DNA of 64,000 bases. It comes from Cupriavidus sp. UYMMa02A (lineage in GTDB: Bacteria > Pseudomonadota > Gammaproteobacteria > Burkholderiales > Burkholderiaceae). The notes below the pieces were generated by a model. That model was not told the origin of the DNA and made no database searches. It was given only the letters and a program-made list of their open reading frames with translations. Position 1 is the stretch's first letter. Every line of letters begins with the position of its first letter. Positions 39,695-49,552 of this stretch are shown here, piece after piece. The position numbers and the translations under genes were made by a program. The stretch lies in assembly GCA_001725945.1 (NCBI GenBank), contig LRMT01000034.1, positions 62,001 to 126,000 of the forward strand, read 5' to 3'.

Positions 39695-39710
39695 TTGATC
39701 ATTCTATCAA
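39695..39710. promoter_or_regulatory. TTGAT-N6-ATCAA palindrome at the gntR start
   Basis: Perfect 5-bp arms with a 6-base spacer, immediately upstream of the gntR ATG on the minus strand, where a bound repressor would block its own expression. An ATCATATCAA stretch lies at 39781-39790 before the divergent hydratase gene. Confidence 0.45.
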
Positions 39711-39789
39711 TTTTTACTGGGTTCGACCCGCAGCAGGCGCGCTAGGTTTTCCTGTGATTGCCATGCCGTGAAAGTATACTATCATATCA

Positions 39790-39801
39790 AAAATAGATTT
39801 T
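39790..39801 (+). promoter_or_regulatory. AAAATAGATTTT element before the enoyl-CoA hydratase gene
   Basis: The same sequence, with the same extra A on its left, as at 28692-28704 upstream of the dehydratase gene. It lies 24 bases before the start at 39825 and is flanked by TCATA and TATGA as inverted arms. Candidate GntR site or shared promoter element. Confidence 0.45.
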
Positions 39802-39824
39802 ATGAAAAGCGAGGAGGACGGCGA

Positions 39825-40589
39825 ATGTCGCACGTAGTGGAAGTGGAGGTGCTCGAAAGCGTGCTGAGCATCCGGCTCAACAGGCCGGAAGCAAGGAACG
39901 CAGTCAATCTTGAAATGGCGATGGCAATTGACGCCGCGCTGCGGCAGTTAGACCAGGATCCGGCGCTTCGCGTGGGTGTCATCTCCGGGTCCGACTCGGT
40001 ATTCAGTGCCGGCATGGACTTGAAAGCCTTTGCCCGCGGAGAGAAGCCCGTGCTGGATGGATCAGGCTTTGCAGGAATTGCCAGGGCAAAGCGCCGCAAG
40101 CCTCTGCTTGCCGCAGTGGAAGGCTATGCACTGGCCGGAGGATTCGAGATCGCACTCGCCTGCGACCTGATCGTGGCGGGGCAGGGCGCAACGCTTGGCA
40201 TTCCTGAGGTGAAGCGGGGCCTGATTGCGGCCGGCGGCGGACTGATTCGCCTGTCGCGCCGGCTGCCGTATCACATTGCCATGGAGATGGCACTCACGGG
40301 GGGCTTGCTCGGTGCCGATCGCGCCTACGCGATGGGACTGTTGAACCGGCTCGTGCCGACTGGAGAAGCACGAGGCACCGCCCTGGAGCTCGCGCAACAG
40401 ATTGCCAGAAACGCCCCGCTCGCGGTCGCTGCGAGCAAGCAGCTGATCGAGCAGGCCCAACACACGCCCGAAGCAGAGATGTTTGTCCTCCAGGATGCCG
40501 TTGCCGCGCGGATCATGGCATCGGCCGATGCCCATGAAGGAGCGGTGGCGTTTTCGGAGAAGCGAGAGCCGGTGTGGTGCGGGAAATAG
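39825..40589 (+). CDS. Enoyl-CoA hydratase/isomerase family protein
   Basis: 254 residues, intact. Crotonase motifs are SIRLNRPEARNAVNLEMAMA, DSVFSAGMDLKAFARGEK, EGYALAGGFEIALACDLIVA and LGIPEVKRGLIAAGGGLIRL with a conserved Glu. The start at 39825 has a GAGGAGGA site; an upstream extension to 39768 would run through the regulatory element. It is the first gene of the right half of the island, divergent from gntR, and is followed by a gamma-carbonic-anhydrase-like gene. Confidence 0.87.
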   Translation: MSHVVEVEVLESVLSIRLNRPEARNAVNLEMAMAIDAALRQLDQDPALRVGVISGSDSVFSAGMDLKAFARGEKPVLDGSGFAGIARAKRRKPLLAAVEGYALAGGFEIALACDLIVAGQGATLGIPEVKRGLIAAGGGLIRLSRRLPYHIAMEMALTGGLLGADRAYAMGLLNRLVPTGEARGTALELAQQIARNAPLAVAASKQLIEQAQHTPEAEMFVLQDAVAARIMASADAHEGAVAFSEKREPVWCGK

Positions 40590-40640
40590 CAATGGCCCCA
40601 GTCGGCCTCGCAACTTTACATACTCAATGAAGGAAACAGC

Positions 40641-41240
40641 ATGTCGAATGACGCCTTGCCCATCGCTTTTCCCCGCATCGGGCCCGACGTGAAGGTGGCA
40701 CAGGCCGCGTTCATTCATCCCTCGGCCTGGATCTACGGGGATGCTCAATTCGATGAAGGCGCGTCCATGTGGCTAAACGCCACGATACGAGCCGAAATGC
40801 ACCAAGTAAGGATTGGGGAATTTTCCAATATCCAGGATCAGGTGATGATCCACGTTGCCGCCAGCGCCGGGACGATCGTTGGCGCATGGTGCTCGATTTG
40901 TCATGGGGCGACACTCCATGGCTGCAAGCTTGGTGACAACGTGCTGGTCGGCATCGGCGCCACCATCATGGACGGCTGCGAGATCGGCGATAACAGCGTC
41001 ATTGCCGGGCATAGCTTTCTGAAAGAAGGAACCATCATTCCGCCCAATTCCATCGTGGCCGGTGCTCCGGCGGTCATCAAGGCAACCCGGAATAGTGCAG
41101 CCGCAAACCGGTTGAATGCCTGGACATACTGGAAGAATGCCAACGCCTACGCGAATGGAGACTTTCGGCTCTGGTCCCGCCCGGATTTTCTCGCGGAGCG
41201 GCAGATGGAGCGGGACCGGCTGCTCCACGAGTTTTCCTGA
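40641..41240 (+). CDS. Gamma-carbonic anhydrase-like hexapeptide-repeat protein (PaaY/CaiE type)
   Basis: 199 residues. Left-handed beta-helix repeats run through residues 15-140 (SAWIYGDAQFDEGASMWLNA, IGEFSNIQDQVMIHVAASAG, CHGATLHGCKLGDNVLVGIG). His residues in MIHV and CHGATLHGC match the metal ligands of gamma-class carbonic anhydrases. Homologues beside CoA pathways (PaaY, CaiE) act as thioesterases or accessory proteins. Here it stands between an enoyl-CoA hydratase and an acyl-CoA ligase, so a similar CoA-salvage role is likely. Confidence 0.82.
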   Translation: MSNDALPIAFPRIGPDVKVAQAAFIHPSAWIYGDAQFDEGASMWLNATIRAEMHQVRIGEFSNIQDQVMIHVAASAGTIVGAWCSICHGATLHGCKLGDNVLVGIGATIMDGCEIGDNSVIAGHSFLKEGTIIPPNSIVAGAPAVIKATRNSAAANRLNAWTYWKNANAYANGDFRLWSRPDFLAERQMERDRLLHEFS

Positions 41241-41312
41241 TTTTTTCACTACGCAAGCGAAATCGCCGGCGCCTCGTGGCACCGGCTGCTCATGTTGAGT
41301 TACGAGGTTCTT

Positions 41313-42913
41313 ATGACATCCAACGTAGGTGAGGGCGGTGCTGGAACGGAAGGCCGCGGTGTCCCGTTTCTTGCCGTTCCTGATGCAATCAGGGAAACGG
41401 CAAGGAGACATCCGGAGCATCTTGCAGTCATACATGAGGACGTAGTCCTGACGTGGGGGGAATTCGATGCCAGGCTCGACAAGGTTGCCAATGCGCTGAC
41501 GGAGCGTGGCCTGGTGCGCGGGGACAAGATTGCCATTCTCGGGATCAACTCGGTCGAATATCTTGAGCTCTTCATGGGCGCGGTCCGTGCGGGTGTTTGC
41601 GTGGTGCCTTTGTCCAGCATGGGACAGGCCGATGCATGTCGCGACATGATTGACGATAGCGACAGCCAACTGCTCTTCGTCTCGGAAGACTTCCGGAGCT
41701 TATTGAGCCGTTGCTGCCGCAACTGGGCAAGCTCCAGCGGGATGGATGCTTTGCCATCGATTTTTCGGCACAGGGATGGCAGGACTATCCGCGCTGGGTT
41801 GGGGCTGCGTCAGCGCAGCCATGCCGCACGCAAATTGACCAGGAAGACGACTTCAACATTATCTACAGCTCGGGTACCACGGGAAAGCCGAAAGGCATTC
41901 TTCACTCCCACTACCTCCGCTCTGCCATGGGTAGTCTCGGCGGACCGCTCGAATACGACAGGGAGACGGTATCCCTGGTTTCAACGCCGCTATTCTCGAA
42001 CGCGACCCTCGCGGGCGTGCTTCTCACGTTGCAGCACGGTGGCACGATCGTGCTGATGCGAAAGTTTGACGTGGCCAGCTTCCTCGGGCTCGCCGAATCC
42101 CGGAGGGTCACGCATGCGCTGCTCGTCCCCGTCCAGTATCAACGCATCCTGTCTCATTCGGCGTTCCACGATTACGACCTGAGCAGCTTCCGCATGAAGG
42201 TCTCTACCAGTGCACCGCTTCGGGAAGCGATCAAGCGCGATTGCCTCGAGCGCTGGCCGGGGCGCTTGGTGGAAGTCTATACGCTGACGGAAGGGGGAAT
42301 CGTCGCTGTCCTGGATGCTACGGCACATCCAGACAAGCTGCACACCGTGGGGCGCGCCGGACCGGGCTGCGTTCTGAAGATCCTCGGGGAAGACGCGAAG
42401 GAACTGGGCCCGGGCGCGATTGGGCAGGTGGTCGGTCGTGCCCCGCTGATGATGAAGGGATACTACAAAAATCCCGGGAAGACCCGCGAGCTGCAATGGT
42501 TCGACGGCGATGGCAGTCTGTTCTTCCGCTCCGGTGATATGGGAAGGATTGATGCCGATGGCTTTCTGCAGTTACTGGATCGCCAAAAGGACATGATCAT
42601 CTCGGGGGGCTTCAACGTCTATCCGGCGGACATCGAAGTCCTGCTGATGAGCCATCCAGCTGTCGCGGATGTCGCCGTGATTGGCATCCCCAGCGACGAA
42701 TGGGGGGAGTCGGCAATGGCGTTAGTCGTTCTGCGCCAACCGGCTTCCGTGACGCCAGCCGAACTGATGGCATGGGCGAACAGCAAGCTGGGCAAGGCCG
42801 AACGGGTGTCGGCAGTGGAAATCCGCGAATCGTTGCCGCGCAGCGAGATTGGCAAGGTGCTGAAGCGAGAGTTGCGGGAACCGTATTGGACAGGGCAATC
42901 CGTCGCTATCTGA
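41313..42913 (+). CDS. AMP-dependent acyl-CoA ligase, one frame break
   Basis: About 533 residues. Motifs are IIYSSGTTGKPKGILHSHYL, VYTLTEGGIVAVLD, LFFRSGDMGRIDADGFLQLL, RQKDMIISGGFNVYPADIEV and LPRSEIGKVLKRELRE. The frame changes near 41702, where a missing base breaks FRSLIEPLLPQLGKL. The start at 41313 (MTSNVGEGG) has a GAGG site; 41292 is an alternative. It activates the substrate acid of the island, complementing the CaiB transferase. Confidence 0.85.
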
Positions 42914-43008
42914 CACAGCATGCGGGACTACGTCATGCGAAGCCAGCGTATCGCCAGCGCCAAGAGCGGCGGCGTACGCGACTGACATAACATCAAAGGA
43001 GAAGAGGG

Positions 43009-44362
43009 ATGGAGACCAAACCGGAGCAACTGGAGCGCAGAACACTCGAGAAAGTAGGGAGACGCTTATTACCGTTTCTGAGTCTGCTGTTCTTTGTCGC
43101 CTATCTGGACCGGGTTAATGTCGGGTTCGCGGCCGTGACGATGAACGCCGATGTCAATATTTCGGCTGCCGCCTACGGCTTCGGTGCGGGTCTTTTCTTT
43201 CTTGGATATTTCCTCTTTGAAATTCCAAGCAATATCCTGCTCGCAAGATACGGCGCACGCGTATGGATGACCAGAATCATGTTGAGCTGGGGCGCGTTTC
43301 AGCGGGCATGGCGCTTGTGCATAACGAATGGACGTTCTACGCATTGCGTTTTGCACTCGGTCTTGCGGAAGCCGGTTTTTTCCTGGCATCATCTACTACA
43401 TGACCTCATGGTTTCCCCGATCCTATCGGGGACGGGCGGTCGCATGGTTCATGGTCGCCGCGCCGTTGTCCAGTTTGCTGGGGGCGCCAGTGTCGGGATG
43501 GCTGATGACGTTCGACGGCCTGCTTGGACTGAAGGGTTGGCAGCTCCTGTTTGTCGTGGAAGGTCTGCCAGCAATGGTGCTGGGCCTGGCATGCCTGTAT
43601 TTCCTCACCGACAGGCCTCGCAACGCTCGCTGGCTCGAACCGGCGGAACGCGAATGGCTGGAAGCCGTGGTCGAGCAGGAAAAGGTGGAGCAGGCCCGCC
43701 AGCACGGCACGGAAGTCTGGAGAGTATTCGTCGATATCAGGGTTTGGGGTCTCACGCTTGTACTGTTCGGCTTTATCGGCGGGATGATCGGCTTCAGTTT
43801 GTGGCTGCCGCAAATCATCAAGGGCCTCGGCTTGTCGGTTCTCGAAACGGGGCTCGTTACCGCGATCCCGTATGTATTCGCTGCAGCGGGCATGGTCTAC
43901 TGGGGCAGGCATTCCGATCGCACGGGTGATCGTGCATGGCACACAGCGCTTTCAGGACTGCTTGCTTGTGCCGGATTGGCGGCCGCGGCATTGACGCATT
44001 CTGCCCCGCTCACGCTGGTCATGCTGTCCGTGGCTGCATTGGGACTGTTTTCCGGTGCGCCTCCGTTCTGGTCCTGGGCTTCTTCCACGTTCAGTGGCGC
44101 GGCCGGTGCAGTTGGCATTGCGTTGGTGAACTCTTTCGGAAATCTTGGCGGCTTCTTTGGACCCACCATTTTCGGTTGGCTAAAGAGCACCACCGGCAGT
44201 TTCACCTACTCCCTCCTTGCGCTTGCCGTTTTTCCCTTTGCCGCTGCATTGATCGCGATTGCCCTGGACTTTGGCAGCAAGCGCGAGCAGTCGCTTGCAT
44301 TGGCGCGCTCGGACAAGGCCCGCGCGGACAAACTGGTCCAGCAGAAAGGGGCATCGTTGTGA
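43009..44362 (+). CDS. MFS transporter (ACS family), two frame breaks
   Basis: About 451 residues and 12 membrane segments. Signatures are FFVAYLDRVNVGFAAVTMNA, GYFLFEIPSNILLARYGARV, ALRFALGLAEAGFFPGIIYY (after repair) and IPYVFAAAGMVYWGRHSDRT. Frames change near 43295 and 43383, each one missing base. It imports an organic anion, probably the island's substrate, alongside the SSS symporter and Bug receptor. The stop (TTGTGA) overlaps a GTG that may start the following small membrane-protein gene. Confidence 0.85.
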
Positions 44363-44548
44363 AGGTTGCCAACGAGGCCGCGCGCCGACAGCGAGTTGGT
44401 CCCGGTGGCATGGCCGGATCACAGCGTGGCGTGGATTCCGAAGGACCAGCTCGCTCACTACCGGAACGGATTACGCGCAGGTTTGTTGATTGTTGCGGCA
44501 TGCTCTGTGCTGCCGTTGTCCTGCATGATCTTCATGATGTTCTGGTGA
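44359..44548 (+). CDS. Small single-pass membrane protein, about 62 residues, probable frame break
   Basis: A paralogue of the protein at 28471-28650. The conserved part reads LVPVAWPDHSVAWIPKDQLA, then HYRNGLRAGLLIVAACSVLP and a hydrophobic tail ending MIFMMFW. The clean frame begins with a TTG at 44366. A better start is the GTG at 44359 overlapping the MFS stop (AAAGGGG upstream), with one base missing near 44380 (span 190 bases, one short of 191 after repair minus the shared stop phase). It is translationally coupled to the transporter gene, which suggests a transporter-associated role. Confidence 0.62.
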
Positions 44549-44743
44549 TAAGCCACTGAGGAGAAGTAGCGGGGCGGCTGTAGTCGCTCTCGGCCAACGC
44601 TTCTCGCATGCACGGATTGAAACGGATTGAACATTCGCCCTTCGTCATAAAGAAAGGGGCTCGAGCATCGCGAGGTTTGCTGGGGCCTGGGGAGCGCTCA
44701 GTAGACCGCGTGAGTAGCGAGACGCTAACAATACGGAGACAAC

Positions 44744-45690
44744 ATGGACAACGCTCATTCGCGGCGCGCGGCACGCGGCCCGCTGAGGATCCGCCCACTG
44801 CACTCCCTCTTTGTCGCCGAGGTCGAAGACATCGATCTTCGGGAAGTTCACGATGTCGAAACGCTGGAAATGCTTCAGGATGCGATGGCAAGTTATGCCG
44901 TCCTGGTCTTTCGCAATCAGCGGTTCGACGACGCCTCGCAGCTCGCGTTCGCACAGCGCTTCGACGGCAAGCTTCATTCGAGGACCTCGGTTTCGGTTGT
45001 CGCGAAGAACAAGTTTGGCAACGAAGCCATTACGGACGGGTCGAACATCGGTCCAGACGGCCACATCCTTCCGGCCGATTCGCGGGCTCGCATGATTGCG
45101 GTGAGCAACAGGCTGTGGCACACGGATGCTTCGTTTCAGGACCCGGCGGGAAGATTCTCGATGCTGTCGGCGCGGGTGGTGCCACCCGTGAATGCCGATA
45201 CCGAGTACGCTGACATGCGCGCTGCCTACGACGCGCTCCCTGATGACGAAAAGTCCCAGGTCAACGCCCTGCGGGTCCATCACACTGCTGTCCATTCGCG
45301 TCAGATGCTCGGTTTCGAGTTCGCGCCTGACGAGATCGCGAAGCTTCCGGGGGCGGTCCATCCCCTTGTGCGCAGTATCCCACGCTCAAATCGCCAGGCG
45401 CTGTACCTCGCCGCACATGCTTCGGGCGTGGAAGGCATGCCGCTCCCGGAAGGGAGGCTGCTTATCAACGACCTGATGGCGCATGCCACGCAACGACAGT
45501 TCGTCTACCGCCATGAATGGCGCCAGTACGACTTCGTCATTTGGGACAACCGGTGCACCATGCACCGGGCTCGCCCCTTCGAAGACAAGAAGTACAAGCG
45601 GGACGTGAGACGTACTACCACACTCGACCTGCCATTCATCGTCGGCAGCGCAGTGGAAGCGACCAACGCCAATGACGCGGATTTGTCTAG
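44744..45690 (+). CDS. TfdA/TauD-family alpha-ketoglutarate-dependent dioxygenase, frame break at the 3' end
   Basis: About 315 residues. The iron ligands His-x-Asp are in RLWHTDASFQDPAGRFSML and the distal His in DNRCTMHRARPFEDKKYKRD, followed by the Arg-rich RRTTTLDLP that binds 2-oxoglutarate. It resembles TfdA (2,4-dichlorophenoxyacetate dioxygenase) more than TauD. In the raw sequence the frame runs on into the Bug gene. Restoring one base near 45686 makes the TAG at 45688 an in-frame stop, with 316 codons in total. It probably hydroxylates an ether, sulfonate or similar acid to release an aldehyde or ketone. Confidence 0.82.
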
Positions 45691-45700
45691 GGATATCGAG

Positions 45701-46684
45701 ATGGTCTTTCAAATATTCGCGGATCGCGCCGCGCGGCTCCTGGCGCTCCTGGCTTGCTCCGCATTCCTCACATTTCCTGCGGTGGCCAAGGACTATAGAG
45801 GCGCCGTCAGGATCCTGGTAGGTTGGCCTGCTGGTGGCGCAACCGATATCCTCACGCGGTCGCTCGCGGAGCGCCTGACAACGGCGCTCGGGCAACCGAT
45901 CATCATCGAGAACAAAAGTGGCGCAGGAGGTCTGATCGCTGCGCAGACGCTCAAGGGCGCGCCGGCCGACGGCTCTGTGGTCATGCTGGCTCTGGACCAT
46001 ACGTTGGTGATCCTTCCGCTCACCAACAAGAACGTGGGATTCGATGCGCTGCGGGACTTCACCCCTCTCGCCGGCGTTTCCGTCTACCAAACGTCCTCGC
46101 CGTTTCGGCAAGGACGCAGGTACAAGATCTCGGATCCTTTGGCCGATGGCTGAAGGCCAATCCTAAAGACGCAAATATTGGCGTTCCCGCCCCTGCGAGC
46201 GTTCCCGAGCTCACCGCGATCGCGATAGCGAAATCATTTGGCACCAGGCCGTCACAGTCCCGTACCGCGGGAGCGCGCCGCTCGTTGCGGATTTGCTCGC
46301 TGGGCAGGTGCCGGCCGGGATCTCGTCGCTGTCCGAGTACATCGAGCACCATCGTGCAGGCCGTTTCAGGATCCTCGCTGCTTCAGGCACGACTCGGCCA
46401 GAGGTGGCGCCGGATATCCCGACCTTCAAGGAACTCGGGTTGACCCAGCTTGACGTCAATCCCTGGGCGGCATTCGTGGGGCCAAAGGGACTTCCACCTG
46501 AATTCGCTGACAGGTTTTCCAAAGCCGTAGCCGTATCGCTGGCATCGCCCGAGATCAAGGAGAAGTTCAGAAGATTGGGCAACGTCGCAACTTATGCTTC
46601 CGTCGCGGACCTGCAGCAACGGATCGCGGAGGGCAGCCGGCATTGGGGCGCCTGTTTGGTGAAGCAGGCATCAAGAGCCAGTGA
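45701..46684 (+). CDS. Bug-family (TctC-like) solute receptor, three frame breaks
   Basis: About 328 residues. The start at 45701 (MVFQIFADRAARLLALLACS, a signal peptide ending TFPAVAKD) has GGATATCGAG upstream. Bug motifs are VRILVGWPAGGATDILTRSL, IIIENKSGAGGLIAAQTLKG, TVPYRGSAPLVADLLAGQVP and NPWAAFVGPKGLPPEFADRF. Frames change near 46095, 46245 and 46654 (a GGGG that should be GGGGG), and the stop is at 46684. It binds a carboxylate. No TctAB genes are visible, so the MFS or SSS carrier may complete uptake. Confidence 0.83.
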
Positions 46685-46893
46685 TGCAAACAGGCTCAGA
46701 AGCAGTCTCTGGCACGTCGCCGCCGCCAGGCTGATGCCGGTGTCGAGCACGCATCCATGAGCCAATTACTGCAGTTCCCGTAGTCGTTCCTTGCGGGCGA
46801 TTCGACTTCCCCGGAAGTTTGGCCATGACGAATGGAGATCCAGGAGGTCTTCCCGCTCGTCACATAACAATCATTAGTGGAGAACCTAGAGGC

Positions 46894-48056
46894 ATGAAGA
46901 AATCCCTTATCGCGCTCGCAACACTTGGCGCCTTTGCGGGTGCGGCACAAGCACAATCGAGCGTGACGCTTTATGGTGTGGTCGACGCCAACATCGAATA
47001 CGTCAATCACGTTGGCGCAGTACCCGTTGCAGCCAACAACTTCAATCATGGCCCGGCCCACTCGGTTGCCCGCTTGGATGCGGGCGGCCTGTCCGGGTCA
47101 CGCTGGGGTTTGCGCGGCACGGAGGATCTTGGCGGGGGCCTGAAGGCCGTGTTCACGCTCGAAAGCGGCTTCAGCAGCGACAGCGGCAATCTCCAGCAGA
47201 GTGGCCGATTGTTTGGCCGCCAGTCGTTCGTGGGTCTGGAGAGCGACAGCGTTGGACGGTTGACCTTTGGCCGCCAGTACACCTCGATGTTCGAAGCCCT
47301 GGCCAACTTCTCGCCTACCTCCTATTCAACCCAGTACGAGCCTGTCGTCCTGCAGCAAGGCCCGAACTACCGCGAAGACAACACCGTCAAGTACACGGGA
47401 AAGTTTGGCCCGATCACGGCGGCGGCCCATTGGTCGTTCGGGGTTGGCGTGGCCTTGCCGGCTACGGTTGGCGTGGCAACGCCGATCGGCGGCAACGGTG
47501 AAGTCCCGGGCGCGTTCCGTCGCGACACGGGCTACGGTGCGGCCGTGGCCTACGGTGCCGGCCCATTCGGTGCGGCCCTCGTTTACGACCAGTGGAATCC
47601 GACCATCGGTACTGGCAACGGCGCCATCAAGAAGGCTTCGGCTGCGGCAAGCTATGCGTTTGGGCCGGCCAAGATCATGGGGGGCTACCGCTGGGGTCAG
47701 CAAAAGAACGCGGCGGACGTGCTGATCCAGCGTGATGACTTCTACTGGATCGGTGCCAACTACCAGGTTACCCCGGCCGTCGGCCTGACGCTCGAGTACA
47801 ACTACGACAACATCAAGAGCCTGTTCGGCGACACGCATGTTGCCAACCCGTGGCAGACGCCTTCATTGCGAGCTACACGTTCTCCAAGCGTACCGATGTG
47901 TACCTGACCACGGCCTATGCCAAGAACGCCGGCCTGACGATGGAATCCCTGGCGACTACGTACGCCTCGAGCCTCTCCGTTGGCAACAGCTACGCGCTGG
48001 CAAATGGTCAGAGCTCTATGTTTGGCGCGGCCGTGGGTATCCGGCACAAGTTTTGA
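46894..48056 (+). CDS. OmpC-like general porin (Burkholderiales type), one frame break
   Basis: About 387 residues with a signal peptide (MKKSLIALATLGAFAGAAQA). It starts QSSVTLYGVVDANIEYVNH and has repeated beta-strand pairs (SRWGLRGTEDLGGGLKAVFT, RLTFGRQYTSMFEALANFSP). It ends with Phe (AAVGIRHKF), the outer-membrane insertion signal. The frame changes near 47863 by one missing base (ADAFIASYTFSKRTDVYLTT follows). It closes the catabolic island and gives substrates a way across the outer membrane. Confidence 0.9.
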
Positions 48057-48095
48057 ACGCTGTGGGCTTGAATCGGTAAGGCACCTTCCAGTGCA

Positions 48096-48116
48096 GCGCG
48101 ACCTCTCAGGTCGCGC
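48096..48116. terminator. Hairpin between porin and SnoaL-like gene
   Basis: GCGCGACCT and AGGTCGCGC form a perfect 9-bp stem with loop CTC, 40 bases after the porin stop. It overlaps the last codons of the convergent SnoaL-like gene. No U-run; a probable shared terminator by position. Confidence 0.5.
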
Positions 48117-48582
48117 GTGCATTTCGTGACGAGGCTGGCTGTCGGTACGGCGAGTCAGGAAACTGGAGTTTGGGGAAGCGCCGGGGTTCGCGCCCATCGA
48201 GCACATCGCGGCCGCGCGCGGTATCGGCATAGATGCGTCCATAGACAATCTTCCCGTCCCGGACGCGGAACAGGAACAAATGTTCGTTCTCCATGGAGAA
48301 GCCACGCTTGGTCTTCGCCCGGGCGACGACGGGGACGATGACATAGTCGTCTGCCTCGAGGATGGCACGTGCATCGTAGTTGAAGTACTCGTACTCGTGG
48401 TACACGTGCTTCCAGAACGCCTGGAACTCGGCCTTGCCGTTGTAGGTGCCGCCATAGGGCAGCGAGTCCGAGAATTCAAAGACGACATCGTCGGCAAGGA
48501 CGTTGAGGAGGTCGGTCTTGTCGTTCTTCTCAAAGCCGGTCAGAGCCTTCCTGCAGGCTTCGATGATGTGAGGATGCGCCAT
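48106..48582 (-). CDS. SnoaL-like / NTF2-fold protein
   Basis: 158 residues, intact. The NTF2-like layout is visible: HIIEACRKALTGFEKNDKTD, LLNVLADDVVFEFSDSLPYG, GTYNGKAEFQAFWKHVYHEY, NEHLFLFRVRDGKIVYGRIY. Such proteins are ketosteroid-isomerase-like enzymes or polyketide cyclase-like lyases; catalytic residues cannot be assigned with confidence. The upstream region holds a looser copy of the MarR-type palindrome (48621-48646). Confidence 0.75.
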   Translation of the reverse strand: MAHPHIIEACRKALTGFEKNDKTDLLNVLADDVVFEFSDSLPYGGTYNGKAEFQAFWKHVYHEYEYFNYDARAILEADDYVIVPVVARAKTKRGFSMENEHLFLFRVRDGKIVYGRIYADTARGRDVLDGREPRRFPKLQFPDSPYRQPASSRNARAT

Positions 48583-48620
48583 GGTTGTCTCCTGTTTTGA
48601 CGACAGTTGAAGATCAGGAA

Positions 48621-48646
48621 GCTATAAGAACATGCGCTCATATAGC
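48621..48646. promoter_or_regulatory. Imperfect palindrome related to the MarR-type site
   Basis: GCTATAAGAAC and GCTCATATAGC (9 of 11 bases symmetric) flank ATGC, 39 bases upstream of the SnoaL-like start. The minus strand reads TATGAGCGCATG, resembling the site at 27297-27318 (13 of 22 positions by my alignment). Confidence 0.35.
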
Positions 48647-48734
48647 GACGATAAAAGAGAGCGGTATCGTTACACGGAAGATACGCCACGACTTGTCCGG
48701 CTTTGCCTGGCGATCAGATTGTGGGAGTTGCCTG

Positions 48735-49505
48735 TTACGCGGTGACTGGCAGGCCGAGAAACGAAGCCAGGATGCTTGCGGTGAGCTTCGGCTGTTCCAT
48801 CTGCGGCCAGTGTCCGGAATCCCCGACCACGGCGAATGCCGCGCCGTGATAGCGCTGCGCGAGCGCCTGCTTCACCATCGCGACCGGAATGACAGGGTCG
48901 TCGTTCGCGGCGATTAACAGCGTCGGGCCGAGAAAGCCGCAGGGGGCATTGCCTGTCGGGTGGCCGCCGGTGAACGCGTCGTAGTAGGCCTGCGTGGCGT
49001 CCTTTCCCATCATGGTCGCGGGATCGGTCAGGCGTGCCAACTGCTGTGCCGATAGATGGCGCGAGAACATCTCCCGGATAGATCGCTGCGCTTGCGCATC
49101 GCCGCCACAATTCCGCAGCAGGGCGCGGACTTCGTCCGGCAGCGTATTGCCTGCCAGCGGCGTCGGCGTGACCAGCACCAGGGCGGCTGTGCGATCCGGC
49201 AAGCGTGCGGCCGCCAGTTCAGCGATCTGTGCGCCCATGCTATGGCCAACCAGCGCCACGGCGTGAAGCTCCCGCTCGAAGATAAGACGCGCGACGTCCT
49301 CGGCTGCTTGTTCAAGCGAGTAGGGCCCGGCGGCGTCGCGTCGTGCGCCCGCGCCACGCAGATCCGGCGCGACAATAGTGGTCGCCTCCGATGGCCATTG
49401 CGCAATCAGCGGATCCCACCCGATGTGGCTGTCGAGGAAGCCGTGAATGAACAACAGGGAATCCGGTTCGCAATGCGGAGAAGATGCAGGCTGCGACACG
49501 AACAT
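48735..49505 (-). CDS. Alpha/beta hydrolase
   Basis: 256 residues, intact. Motifs are LLFIHGFLDSHIGWDPLIAQ, APDLRGAGARRDAAG, the nucleophile elbow ALVGHSMGAQIAELAA, and the acid/base region LLIAANDDPVIPVAMVK with the final His in VGDSGHWPQMEQP. It resembles ring-cleavage product hydrolases and esterases. It is divergent from another hydrolase gene with a TATGAG-type operator between them. Confidence 0.83.
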   Translation of the reverse strand: MFVSQPASSPHCEPDSLLFIHGFLDSHIGWDPLIAQWPSEATTIVAPDLRGAGARRDAAGPYSLEQAAEDVARLIFERELHAVALVGHSMGAQIAELAAARLPDRTAALVLVTPTPLAGNTLPDEVRALLRNCGGDAQAQRSIREMFSRHLSAQQLARLTDPATMMGKDATQAYYDAFTGGHPTGNAPCGFLGPTLLIAANDDPVIPVAMVKQALAQRYHGAAFAVVGDSGHWPQMEQPKLTASILASFLGLPVTA

Positions 49506-49552
49506 GATGAGTCTCCTGAAGGAATTCCTTGTACGGCGTGTTATGTTGCCAT

